From positions 1 through 23,624 of the forward strand of contig JBLIDT010000039.1 of assembly GCA_047632755.1 (NCBI GenBank): a DNA stretch of 23,624 bases, read 5' to 3'. The position numbers were made by a program, and so were the translations under genes. Source of the stretch: JAKVAV01 sp047632755. Its GTDB lineage: Bacteria; Bacteroidota; Bacteroidia; Flavobacteriales_D; Cryomorphaceae. Position 1 is the stretch's first letter. Each line of letters opens with the position of its first letter. Below are positions 1-9,300 of this stretch, piece after piece. The notes beneath the pieces were generated by a model. That model was not told the origin of the DNA. It worked only from the letters and a program-made list of their open reading frames with translations, and did no database searches.

Positions 1-115
1 TCTTATTTTTCCATTGTGAATAGAGGAAGTTTTTGATTGAAGAATACCCTTCTCCTTCTTCTCGCCTTCTGATTGCGTAGGCTTCTATATCTGCTATTGA
101 CTTAAGTACCACCAT
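1..115 (-). CDS. possible 5' end of an unidentified gene, cut by the left edge
   Basis: On the minus strand an ATG at 115 opens a frame with no stop to the window edge, giving at least 38 residues that begin MVVLKSIADIEAYAIRRREE and end with an aromatic and basic stretch (FLYSQWKNK). The composition is charged and protein-like, but the fragment is too short to assign to a family. An open frame of this length can occur by chance. It is listed only because it touches the edge, where a gene would continue outside the window. Confidence 0.3.
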   Translation of the reverse strand, partial: MVVLKSIADIEAYAIRRREEGEGYSSIKNFLYSQWKNK

Positions 116-536
116 TACTTTATCGTTATGTCCTAAACAAAACTAACATAAAGATCGACAATGTTGTACATATTACACATATATTTTCCTTCAGAGTTTG
201 ACTTCCTAACATAAAAAGACTACGAGATATAGAAAAACTCGACCCTATTCTACTCAATGATGTCGTAGAGATATCTAGGGCAACACTCCTTCTTTCGATT
301 CCGCAGTTATCCTACTTTTTCTATTGACCTATTCACGCTGAAGTCCTTACTGAATAAGAATTAGATGGATTCACGGAAAAAACAGACAAACGCAACCCTG
401 CCAATTTGCACCAGCAATTAAGGTTGGCTTTTAATTTCTGAAAAATTTGATTTTGCATGTAGAAATACCAAACCAATCTCTTCCATGCGGCGTTTCTCAC
501 AATTGGAGTCAATCTCAGCATTAAGAAAATAGCTAC
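116..536. other. intergenic stretch with no recognised gene
   Basis: About 420 bases of AT-rich DNA between the possible edge gene and the end of the carotenoid dioxygenase gene. The only sizeable open frame is a 62-codon one on the minus strand (333-521), whose translation has no recognisable motif and an odd composition. I see no RNA gene, strong hairpin or repeat here. Confidence 0.5.
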
Positions 537-1445
537 TTAAGATTCACTTCTTTGTCTGTAAAACCCTTCCATAACAATGGAATGCGGAAGGGTAAGCACG
601 GATATGAGAATAAAAACCAAAAGTAAATTGGAGATAGGAAGCCACTCCATGTATGAAACAGCCAGCAAAAAGGCCGACCCAACAAGACTCAAAACCGTGT
701 AGGGCAAAAGCAACTTTAGAAAGAGACCAATGGAGAATTTATTTCTGAGATTGAACATGAAATCATATTCGTCAGAAAGGACCTTGAGGGAGTGGATGAC
801 GACGAAAAAGAGGGTGAATGATGTCAAAATAGGGAATACCATAAAGCTAAACAGGATCAGTCCCATCAAAAAGACTTCGATCGCTGCTCGCTCGGCAGAA
901 ACAATTTTTTTGACCAGTCCGTAGGACAAAATGCTTGCGACTATAACTCCTGATACAATCAGGAATACGAAGTATGTCTGAGGATCCATTACCGCCGTTA
1001 AGTTGGCCATTTCTTCGTTCTTACTAGATATTTCCGCAATTTCTGCTCGATTGAAATAAATCAGGCCTGACAAAACGGTACTTCCCCATGCGAAATACAA
1101 CAGTGGTTTCAGCGTCCTGGAAAACTTCACGTCCGTAAACTGCGATTGCCCAAAATGATATGCAGAAAGAGCCAGAAACAGAGCCATACTCAGCGCAGGA
1201 GCGACGAGCCACAAAGCGACATAAAGGCCAATGAGCCCCAGGTAAAATAAATAAAAAACCCATGGCGACCACGATGATTTTTCTAAAAACAGAATGTGAT
1301 CGATGGCTCCATGTGGGATTCCCAAAAGCGCAATAAATACGATTGCTGGAATAACCTGAGCGGTGGTATTGAATTCGCTAACACCCGAATAGAGAGCCAG
1401 CAAGATGAAAAAACAAGCAATGAAAATGAAGGTGATCTTGCTCAT
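537..1445 (-). CDS. blh: Brp/Blh-family beta-carotene 15,15'-dioxygenase
   Basis: Predicted 302-residue integral membrane protein of the Brp/Blh family, which cleaves beta-carotene to two retinal molecules at the membrane. Family landmarks are PHGAIDH (residues 44-50), SAYHFGQS (94-101), IHSLK (217-221) and a C-terminal LPHSIVMEG (286-294). The histidines at 45, 50, 97, 218 and 288 are candidate iron ligands. About eight hydrophobic segments span the protein. I chose the ATG at 1445: the frame stays open 24 codons further up, but that extension is polar and lies before a typical membrane-protein N-terminus (MSKITFIFIACFF). Retinal usually serves a rhodopsin and blh often sits next to one. No rhodopsin or carotenoid gene is in this window. 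Family assignment is confident; the substrate is inferred. Confidence 0.87.
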   Translation of the reverse strand: MSKITFIFIACFFILLALYSGVSEFNTTAQVIPAIVFIALLGIPHGAIDHILFLEKSSWSPWVFYLFYLGLIGLYVALWLVAPALSMALFLALSAYHFGQSQFTDVKFSRTLKPLLYFAWGSTVLSGLIYFNRAEIAEISSKNEEMANLTAVMDPQTYFVFLIVSGVIVASILSYGLVKKIVSAERAAIEVFLMGLILFSFMVFPILTSFTLFFVVIHSLKVLSDEYDFMFNLRNKFSIGLFLKLLLPYTVLSLVGSAFLLAVSYMEWLPISNLLLVFILISVLTLPHSIVMEGFYRQRSES

Positions 1446-1556
1446 GGATGATGGATAGGTAGGACTATAAACCGAAATAAAGTGAATTTGTTGGAATCTT
1501 ATCCCCTTTAATCTCAAATTGAAGCTTCACACCTATCATCCTGCGGAGAACAGGTT

Positions 1557-1675
1557 TGTCAGTTCGAGTGAATTTTCACAGCGCCATAGCGATGAGGGAA
1601 TTTGTACCAAGCCCGGCGCAGGAGGACAGAGTGAAATTTACCCTCGTTCCCTCGGGTAAATCACTCGAAGTGACA
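1557..1675. repeat. MITE-like inverted-repeat element, copy A
   Basis: A 119-base element bounded by near-complementary ends, TGTCAGTTCGAGTG at 1557-1570 and CACTCGAAGTGACA at 1662-1675. The ends pair with one mismatch. Just inside the left end, TTTTCACAGCGCC is shared with copy B at 3067-3204, and similarity continues to about base 1600. Inside there is a further complementary pair (GAGGGAA near 1595, TTCCCTC near 1647), so the RNA or single strand would fold into a long hairpin. The ends resemble the short repeats found between genes in many flavobacteria. A 95-codon open frame across it is a by-product of the repeat, not a gene. Confidence 0.8.
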
Positions 1676-1851
1676 GTAAGTTATTTCTATTCTAAGGAAA
1701 TAGCTCTTAGCTCAAAGGACGCCCTGACGATGAAGGCGGGTTGCAGCTTGCCCGCAAGGAGGATATGGAATACACCCAACCTAAACAAGTGTCTAACTTG
1801 GTGGTTTCGGTATCCTCATCTATCATTCAACACAGCAACTTAATCCCCAAA

Positions 1852-2931
1852 ATGAACACTCTTCTTAAATCGCCCATTCGTTTCACCTCCGGTCACACCA
1901 TGAAAAACCGATTCATGCTGGCCCCGATGACCAATACCCAAAGCCACGAGGACGGCACCCTTTCCGACGAAGAGTACCGTTGGCTCACGATGAGGGCTGA
2001 GGGTGGTTTTGGCCTGACCATGACCTGCGCCTCCCACGTGCAAGCCATTGGTAAAGGGTTTCCAGGGCAGCTGGGAATCTTCGCTGACGAGCAAATAGAA
2101 GGTCACCGAAGACTGAGCGCAGGCATCAAAGCACACGGGAGTCTAGCCGTGATTCAATTGCACCACGCGGGTATGCGCTCTCCAGAAGAGCTCATTGGCG
2201 AAAAGCCAATATGCCCATCCGACAACGAGAAAACAGGCGCTCGCGCCATGACGCTAGCCGAAATTGAGCAATTGCGAGAAGATTTTATCGCCGCTGCATT
2301 GCGTTCGAAAGAATGCGGCTACGATGGTGTGGAAGTCCACGGAGCGCATGGCTATATCCTCACGCAGTTTCTCAGCAGCGACATCAACCACCGCACCGAC
2401 CATTATGGCGGCAGTTTAGAGAACCGGTCTCGTCTTATGTTTGAGATTGTGAATGCCATCAGGAAAAAATGCGGTTCTGATTTCCTTTTGGGAGTGCGGC
2501 TTTCGCCCGAAAAATTCGGCATGAAGCTCGGAGAAGTGAAGGAAGTTACTCAGCGGTTTATCGACGAAGGTCAAATCGACTTCTTGGATATTTCGCTTTG
2601 GGATGTTTTCAAGCTTCCCGAAGAGGAAGAACACCAAGATAAATCGCTCATGGAGCACTTTTCTGGCCTCGAAAGAGGAGAAGTGATGTTGACCATCGCG
2701 GGACAAATCCGAACGGGAGAAGACGTGCAGAAGGTCCTCGACGCTGGGATTGACTTTGCGACCATTGGCCGCACCGCCATTCTACACCATGACTTTCCTG
2801 AACTGGTGTTGAAAAATGCTCACTTCACCCCCATCGATACGCCCGTCTCTAAAAAGTATTTAAGAAAAGAAGGTCTGAGTGAAAAGATGGTGATTTATAT
2901 GCAGCGATGGCCCGATTTTGTGGCAGAGTAA
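1852..2931 (+). CDS. Old Yellow Enzyme-type NADH:flavin oxidoreductase
   Basis: Predicted 359-residue FMN-dependent ene-reductase with a TIM-barrel fold, expected in the cytoplasm, using NAD(P)H to reduce activated C=C bonds. Visible landmarks: NRFMLAPMT near the start (Thr27 in the position that tunes FMN redox potential), QLHHAG (102-107), the substrate-binding pair His163/His166 in VHGAHGYILTQFLS, the family signature DINHRTDHYGGS (177-188), and the FMN-phosphate region TIAGQIRTGE to TIGR (281-307). Length is normal. The frame is open back to 1741, and an in-frame ATG at 1765 sits two bases after AAGGAGG. I preferred 1852 because homologues start close to the LKSPI segment and the extension is low-complexity. 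The gene stands alone, with a MITE-like repeat on each side. The natural substrate cannot be told from sequence. Confidence 0.9.
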   Translation: MNTLLKSPIRFTSGHTMKNRFMLAPMTNTQSHEDGTLSDEEYRWLTMRAEGGFGLTMTCASHVQAIGKGFPGQLGIFADEQIEGHRRLSAGIKAHGSLAVIQLHHAGMRSPEELIGEKPICPSDNEKTGARAMTLAEIEQLREDFIAAALRSKECGYDGVEVHGAHGYILTQFLSSDINHRTDHYGGSLENRSRLMFEIVNAIRKKCGSDFLLGVRLSPEKFGMKLGEVKEVTQRFIDEGQIDFLDISLWDVFKLPEEEEHQDKSLMEHFSGLERGEVMLTIAGQIRTGEDVQKVLDAGIDFATIGRTAILHHDFPELVLKNAHFTPIDTPVSKKYLRKEGLSEKMVIYMQRWPDFVAE

Positions 2932-3066
2932 TTGCAAAAATAAATCACCGAATAATAGGCGGTAAAATTTATACTTATTCTACCGAAGCTTGGCAGTAAA
3001 ATAGTGCTGAGTTCCACATGATGAATGAAGTATTCTGACCTTTTCTTGAATTAAATATTGGTGACC

Positions 3067-3204
3067 TGTCAGTTCGAGTGGGTTTTCACAGCGCCTCAGC
3101 GATGGGGAAATCTGCATCGAGAACCTTGTTTTCTACTTGAAACTTTTATGCCTTTTCGATAAAATTTCCGACTCCTTTGTCATCGAAAATCACTCGAAGT
3201 GACA
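3067..3204. repeat. MITE-like inverted-repeat element, copy B
   Basis: A 138-base element with the same ends as copy A and in the same orientation: TGTCAGTTCGAGTG at 3067-3080 and CACTCGAAGTGACA at 3191-3204. The first 40 or so bases match copy A closely (TTTTCACAGCGCC, then AGCGATG). The middle differs and is longer, containing ATCGAGAAC and TTTTCGATAAAATTTCC, which suggests an internal hairpin of its own. The rest of the 403-base gap between the oxidoreductase and hydrolase genes (2932-3334) is AT-rich, and I see no gene or clear terminator in it. Confidence 0.8.
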
Positions 3205-3334
3205 CATTGCATTTTACTTTAAACATGTGCTAAGCATAGTTATAAACTTGTTTGACTACACAAATGTATGCCTATGCGATAATATAGTGAGATTAAAAAT
3301 TTAGTCCTACGAGCGAACAAAGTATATTTCGGCC

Positions 3335-4282
3335 ATGAAATTTCTTACCAAATCTTTAAAGATTCTCCTGATCGGCTTTGGAACATTGGCACTACTGGTC
3401 TCGATCTTTTTCGGCTATGCCGACATTCCTCTAACAGATTTAAAAGAAAAATATGCACCACCACCATCGGCGTTTATCTCCGTTGATGGCATGGAAGTTC
3501 ACTTTAGGGATGAAGGCAGTTCCAGCGACTCCATTCCCATTGTGCTCATCCATGGTACTGGAGCCAGCCTTCAGACGTTTGATGGATGGACATCCACATT
3601 GTCGAAAGACCGTCGGGTCATCCGAATGGACTTACCAGGATATGGACTTACTGGGCCTTTTCCCGATCGAGATTATTCGATTGAAAATTACGTCAGCTTC
3701 CTCAGGCAATTCTTGGATTCAATGGGAATCGAAACATGCGTGCTCGCAGGGAATTCATTGGGTGGCGGCATCGCTTGGAGGTTTACCTCCAAATATCCCG
3801 AAACAGTTAAGCGGCTCATTTTGATCGATTCAACCGGTTATCCCGACGAGGCGGAGAGTCTTCCAATTGCGTTTGAGGTAGCCAAAATACCCATAGTTAA
3901 AAACCTCTTCAAGTTCATCACCCCTCGGCTAGTTGCGCGATCTAGCCTCGAAAATGTGTACTCCGATAAAACCAAAGTAACCGACGAACTAGTGGATCGT
4001 TATTTTGACCTCACGCTGCGCGAAGGAAATCGAGAAGCATTTGTAGATCGTTTTGAAGCCAAGAAAGACACCACAGCTTATCGGAAAATAAGAGAAATAA
4101 CCCAGCCCACACTAATTCTTTGGGGAGAAGATGACCGACTGAAGCCAATCGAATCGGCCTATCGTTTTCACAGTGATTTGCCCAACGACACCTTGGTGAT
4201 TCTTCCCAATCTGGGACATGTACCCATGGAAGAAGATCCCGAAGAAAGTTTGAAGCCTGTTCTTACTTTTGTGAAGTACTGA
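3335..4282 (+). CDS. alpha/beta-fold hydrolase, membrane-anchored
   Basis: Predicted 315-residue alpha/beta hydrolase. Residues 8-28 form one hydrophobic segment that anchors the protein or acts as an uncleaved signal, so the catalytic domain is probably on the periplasmic side. The catalytic set is complete: oxyanion-hole HG in LIHGTG (72-77), nucleophile Ser141 in GNSLGG, acid Asp267 in WGEDDRLKP and base His295 in NLGHVP. A lid-type helical insert lies at about 170-240. Family members hydrolyse esters, lipids, epoxides or haloalkanes; nothing here picks the substrate. Start is the ATG at 3335, which directly precedes the Lys-rich N-terminus. The gene is convergent with the antiporter gene downstream and does not appear to share an operon with any neighbour. 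Confidence 0.88.
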   Translation: MKFLTKSLKILLIGFGTLALLVSIFFGYADIPLTDLKEKYAPPPSAFISVDGMEVHFRDEGSSSDSIPIVLIHGTGASLQTFDGWTSTLSKDRRVIRMDLPGYGLTGPFPDRDYSIENYVSFLRQFLDSMGIETCVLAGNSLGGGIAWRFTSKYPETVKRLILIDSTGYPDEAESLPIAFEVAKIPIVKNLFKFITPRLVARSSLENVYSDKTKVTDELVDRYFDLTLREGNREAFVDRFEAKKDTTAYRKIREITQPTLILWGEDDRLKPIESAYRFHSDLPNDTLVILPNLGHVPMEEDPEESLKPVLTFVKY

Positions 4283-4399
4283 GTTTGAAATAAGCCAAAC
4301 CGATATGCAAATGACGTGATCACATTCTCCTGAAAACCGAGCGTGTGAAACTGTCTGGTAGATTTTTTTTTTAGCGATTGGGCCAGATTGCCGCAGGAC

Positions 4400-6163
4400 T
4401 TAATTTGGCTTTAGACTTCGATTCAAAATAAACAGCCCTGCAATTGCCGAGATAAACGAGGCAATCAAGATGCTTAATTTAGCCCCATCCAAAGTCTCAC
4501 CTTCAAATGCTGAACCTGCCACAACGATGGACATGGTAAAACCAACTCCTGCCAAACACGCTGCGCCGAGTAGCTGAGACCAATTAAACTCAGGAGATAA
4601 CGAAGCCCATTTCACTTTGGAAGCTATCCAGCAGAAGCTCATAATACCCAGCGGTTTTCCAATGCAGAGGCCGACGATAATACCAAGGTTGATTGGGGTG
4701 AAAACGTCGAAGTAAGTGCCCACCACCAAAATACCTGTATTGAAAAACGCAAAGAGCGGAAGGATGAAATAATTCACTGGATTTTCTAAAAAATGCTCTA
4801 ACTTTTCTCCTGGACCCGTAAGCCGATTAATGGCTTTGTCGATTACCCGAAGTGCCCCATGACGAATGTTCTCCTGAGTATTATTTGCATCTTGGATTCG
4901 CTCTATTTCATGATCGAAAATAACCCTGGCTTGGGTGGCAATTCCTACAATATTACCTCTGCGCCGTGCCGGAATTAAAACGGCTGTTAGAACCCCAGCC
5001 AGTGTAGCATGCAAACCGCTTTTGTAAATAAAGAACCAAAGGAGAATCCCCAGAAGAATGTAGGAGGTCTTTGAATAGACTTTGAAGTAATTCAAAAGTC
5101 CCATAATTGCTATAATCACGAGGCTTACAATAAATGAGTCAAGATGAAATCCATGGCCATAAAAAAGGGCAATAACGATAATGGCACCCAAATCGTCAGA
5201 GACAGCCAAGGCAGAAATAAATACTTTTAATGAACCAGGAACCCTACTGCCCAATAAGGCCATCAATCCCAAGGTGAAAGCGATATCAGTGGCCATTGGC
5301 ACTCCCCAACCATACGCTTCTTCTCCATTCCAATTAATGGCCAGATACAAAAGTACGGGAACCACCATGCCTCCTATTGCCCCAACGATGGGCATAGCTG
5401 CTTTTTTCATTTCAGACAATTCTCCTGAAATGATTTCGCGCTTTATCTCTAGTCCTATTAATAGAAAGAATACAGCCATAAGGCCATCGTTGATCCAAAC
5501 TTCAAGCGGAAGGATAAAATCGGCATCACCTGCATTGAGTCCGAGTTTGAAATGGCGTAGGAATTCATAGTCTTCAAGGAAGCCTAAGTTGACAAATACC
5601 AATGCAGCAATCGCAGCCACGAGCAATGCAATCGCAGCCGAAGCTCCCCAATGGATAAAGCCCACCACGGCTTGTTCAACAGGCTTGGCCTTCGCCCCAT
5701 TGATGGCTTCCATTAAGGCTTCTTCGTCCCAAGCGTCTTTGTACATATAGCCGTTAATGGTCAAAGAAGGTGCGAAATTGACGTCTCGTTCTTTTGCATG
5801 ACTCTTGTCCTCTTCGAGCCTTACTGAAACATATTCGGACTCAAAATCCTCTCGGAACCGTTCCATATCCAAATCGATACTTTCGGCCAAAGTGAAAACA
5901 GCATCTTCAGTGAAAGTCTCTTTGTAATGAATGAGCAACTCGTGCAAGTCATCCATTCTACCTTGAAGCTCTGCCGCTAATGCTGCTTTAGATGAAATCA
6001 CGAACTCGGAATTACTCGGACTTGTTGAATAAAACTTCGTTTTCATCTCGATTCTATCGCCAAAATGATCGAGAACACTCAGAAGAAAAGGGCGAGTGCG
6101 AATGGCCACCTTCTTCGTGTAATCCACGAAGCTTGTCAGTTCTATTTTAGAATTGTCTTTCAT
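4400..6163 (-). CDS. nhaA: NhaA Na+/H+ antiporter with N-terminal cysteine-free DsbA-like domain
   Basis: Predicted 587-residue fusion. Residues about 165-585 are a complete NhaA inner-membrane antiporter that exchanges cytoplasmic Na+ for external protons. It has ATDIAF with Asp293, VSDDLGAI with Asp323/Asp324 (the ion-binding pair) and GKPLGI with Lys503. Residues about 7-156 look like the DsbA/thioredoxin_4 fold: a beta strand then DY at 14-15, FGDRI (34-38), a helical insert, then the cis-proline loop APSLTINGYMY (131-141, Pro132). The CPYC site expected near residues 17-20 reads KKVA, and the first cysteine of the whole protein is residue 500, so the domain cannot do disulphide exchange. 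Actinobacterial NhaA fusions usually carry a thioredoxin-like domain at the C-terminus; here it is N-terminal. NhaA topology puts the domain in the cytoplasm. It ends convergently with the hydrolase gene. Confidence 0.92.
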   Translation of the reverse strand: MKDNSKIELTSFVDYTKKVAIRTRPFLLSVLDHFGDRIEMKTKFYSTSPSNSEFVISSKAALAAELQGRMDDLHELLIHYKETFTEDAVFTLAESIDLDMERFREDFESEYVSVRLEEDKSHAKERDVNFAPSLTINGYMYKDAWDEEALMEAINGAKAKPVEQAVVGFIHWGASAAIALLVAAIAALVFVNLGFLEDYEFLRHFKLGLNAGDADFILPLEVWINDGLMAVFFLLIGLEIKREIISGELSEMKKAAMPIVGAIGGMVVPVLLYLAINWNGEEAYGWGVPMATDIAFTLGLMALLGSRVPGSLKVFISALAVSDDLGAIIVIALFYGHGFHLDSFIVSLVIIAIMGLLNYFKVYSKTSYILLGILLWFFIYKSGLHATLAGVLTAVLIPARRRGNIVGIATQARVIFDHEIERIQDANNTQENIRHGALRVIDKAINRLTGPGEKLEHFLENPVNYFILPLFAFFNTGILVVGTYFDVFTPINLGIIVGLCIGKPLGIMSFCWIASKVKWASLSPEFNWSQLLGAACLAGVGFTMSIVVAGSAFEGETLDGAKLSILIASFISAIAGLFILNRSLKPN

Positions 6164-6257
6164 TTGAAATTTCTCGCATTTGAAATTAGATTTCTTAGGT
6201 AATCACACCAAGCTGTTTTTTTTGATTGATTGCTCTACAATTGCGGTGGTTTTTTCA

Positions 6258-6288
6258 CTTACATATGCTCCATATAATTTATCGCAAA
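6258..6288 (-). promoter_or_regulatory. possible promoter of the nhaA gene
   Basis: On the minus strand TTTG (6285-6288) is followed after exactly 19 bases by TATGTAAG (6258-6265). This matches the spacing of the Bacteroidota promoter consensus, but only four of six fixed positions of the -7 box. It would start RNA about 85-90 bases before the nhaA ATG. The 146-base gap after the efflux operon makes a separate promoter plausible. Confidence 0.3.
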
Positions 6289-6309
6289 CAATTCAAAGGT
6301 TGCATAGTT

Positions 6310-9300
6310 TTATTCTTCCAGGAGACTTTCGTCAAAAGTGTAATCTGAATAATCTATTTTATATAAAATCCCATAAAATGTTGGAATAAAAAACAAGGTG
6401 ATTATGGTGCCGAAAAGCAATCCCACCATAATTCCAATCGCCATTCCTTCCCACATTTCACCACCCGTTAAATAGAGAGGGGTCAATCCCAAAACGGTGG
6501 TAAATGTCGCGAGCAAGATAGGCCTGAAACGTTGCAGGCAAGCTGTAATTACAGCGTCTATTTCCTTTCTATTCAAATCATTCTGTTCGACCTCCATCCG
6601 ATCAATCAAAACAATCGCATTGTTTATGATAATTCCCGCCAAGGCAATAACTCCCAAGAATGGCATAAAACCAAATGGCTGCTGGAAAGAGAGTAATCCT
6701 ACAGACACACCGATCAGCGATAGTGGAATGGTGCAATACACCATGATCATTTTGCGGAATGAATTAAATTGGATAACCAAGAGTAGTAAAATAATAAATC
6801 CGCAAAGAGGTAGCCAACTGATTACCGCTCCCATATTTTCAGCGGTGCTTTCAGCATCACCACCAAATTTATACGTGTATCCTTCGCTCCAATTTTTAGA
6901 CTCTTCTTCCAGCCAAGGTGTAATGGCTGCGGTGACTTCAGAAGCATTACCTCCAGCGCGCAATTGACTTGTGATGGCAATGGTTCGATCAATGTCCACT
7001 CGTTTTATCTTGGCATATTGCCAAACAGGCCTGATGCTCGCTACTTGCAACAAGGGCACGTTTCTTCCTGTATTCTGCGAAAAGATATTTAAGGTTTCGA
7101 TTGATTCTAAGGTCTGTTCTTGACTTTTGTCGCTGCGCATCAAGATAGGTATCGACTTATCGTCCTCGCGGTATTCACCTGTTGGAAATCCATCGAGAAC
7201 CGTCTGCAATGAAATGGCAATATCCTGACTGGACACCCCTGCCGACTGCGCTCTTACCTGATCGATATCGATGATGAATTTTTTGGATTTTGGTCCCCAA
7301 TCATCTTTGATGTTTTTCGTTCCTTGAATAGAGTTCAGCTTCAGTTTAATCTGCTCAGAGATGGACGAGAGTTGATCGGGATCATCTCCCGTGACCTTTA
7401 TCTCGATGGGGTCTCCCGTAGGCCCAGACCCAAGGAATGCCACCTTAATGTCGGCATTCGGGAAATTATTGAAGCAAAAGGCATCCAATCGGCTCACCAT
7501 TTCTTGGTTCACCTCATAGCTGGAGGTATTCACCAGAATGTGTCCGTAGCTCGAATTGGCCTCATCGAGCTGATAACCCTGATCGTAAGACGAAGGACCT
7601 TCACCGATGTACGATGACCAGTCGGAAATACCGTCTACCTTCATTTCTGAAGTTTCTAGTGAATCGGCTATGAAGACTTCAATATCATTTACCACCTGCG
7701 TAGTCCGCTCAATCTTCGTTCCTTCTGGCATATTGATGTCTACCGTAATCATGTTCCTATCGCTGTCGGGAAAGAATACGAAGTCGATCTTAGTAAAGCC
7801 AAACATCGCTAGAACAAACATGCCGACGAGCAACACCATCGTTTTAGTCTTGTGCTTTAAGGCAACCAAAATGTACTTGTTGTAGTAGGTCTTTAACCAA
7901 TCTATCGATCTATCTACAAGGCTCTTTTTAGCGTCTTTGGGCTTTACTTTCATAAACTGATACGAAAGCAAGGTGATAACCGTAAGTGAGATGATCCAAG
8001 AAGAAATGAGCGCAATGGTAATCACCAAAAAAATAGGCCCTACGATATCTCCCATGACCGATTGCGCCAAATAGAAGGAAAGGAAAGCTGCCGAAGTTGT
8101 TAGCGTTGAAATCAAGAGCGGGGTGAATAGTTCAGAGCAAGCCTGTATTGCCGCGTCTTTTCTATTGATACCCGATTCGAGCTTTACTACGATGGTCTCT
8201 GCCACCACAATTCCATTGTCTACCATCATTCCCAAAGCCATGATCAAGGCGGCGAGTGACACCTTATTGATACCAATATTCATGATGCCCATCATCATGA
8301 AAGTGGTCACGATAACCAAGGGAATTAAAGCGGTGATGATTATACCCGTTCTCATGCCGAGAAAGACCAGCATTACCAAGAATACGATCACGACAGATTG
8401 CAAAAGGTTGACCATAAAACTGCTCACCTGGTCGTCTACATATTTATCCAAAGATGAAAGCGTATGCAGCTCCAAGCCCACGGGCAAGAGCCTTTCCCAT
8501 TTCTTTTTGATGGCGTCTACCTCTAAACCTAGGTCTATGATATTGGCATCGTCTTTTAAGGACACGTGCATGGTTATCGCATCATTTCCATTCACACTCA
8601 CTTTTTGTGTGGGTGGTGAAATGTATCCTTTTTTAACGGTGGTAATATCCTTGAGATAAACCAGTTGACTTCCGTCGCCAACGGGGATGAGCATATCGCT
8701 GATATCAGATAAGGCATTAAAGTTTCCCGTGGGTTCAAGAACGATGCGTTCATCTTCCAAATTGATTTGCCCACCTGTGCTGAGAATGTTTTGCGAAGCA
8801 ATAATCGAACTCAGTATTTGAGAAGAAAGACCGTACTCCTTCAATCTGGACTCATCAAACTCTACAAAAACACGCTCGTCCTGATCTCCGCCCAGCTCCA
8901 CCTCGGCAGCATTGTCCAGTTTTATAAGGTCATCTTTAATATCGTCGACGTATTCCTTCATTTCCGCATAGGAGAATCCATCGCTCGTTACACCAAGTAC
9001 AATTCCATATACATCGCCAATGGTTTCGTCGTCCATTATGGGAACTACACCTTCTGGCAAGCTTTGAATTCCGTCGAGTTTTCGGCGCAGCCTGTCCCAA
9101 ACAGTCTGCAAGTCTTTTTCAGGCACATCGTCTTTAAGTTCTACCTGAACCACCGAAAGACCCGTCCGAGAGGTACTGCTCACCTCTTTTAACTCGGGCA
9201 ATTCTTGAACTACCTTTTCAATTTTATCAGTCACCAACTCCTCCACCCGCTCTGGTGCTGCCCCAGGAAAAACGGAGACCACCGTTGCAATTCGGATGGT

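Noticed and set aside
333..521. 62-codon minus-strand frame downstream of the carotene dioxygenase
   Set aside because: No motif, odd composition, no start context; it would be expected by chance in a gene-poor stretch.
1756..1767. AAGGAGG followed by an in-frame ATG as the start of the ene-reductase
   Set aside because: The spacing is only two bases, Bacteroidota seldom use such sites, and the 29 extra residues have no counterpart in the family as I know it.
1556..1843. 95-codon plus-strand frame before the ene-reductase
   Set aside because: It runs straight through repeat copy A and overlaps the upstream extension of the reductase frame; its translation simply decodes the repeat.
4363..4372. 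Run of ten T between the hydrolase and nhaA genes
   Set aside because: No convincing stem precedes it on the plus strand, so it does not qualify as an intrinsic terminator.
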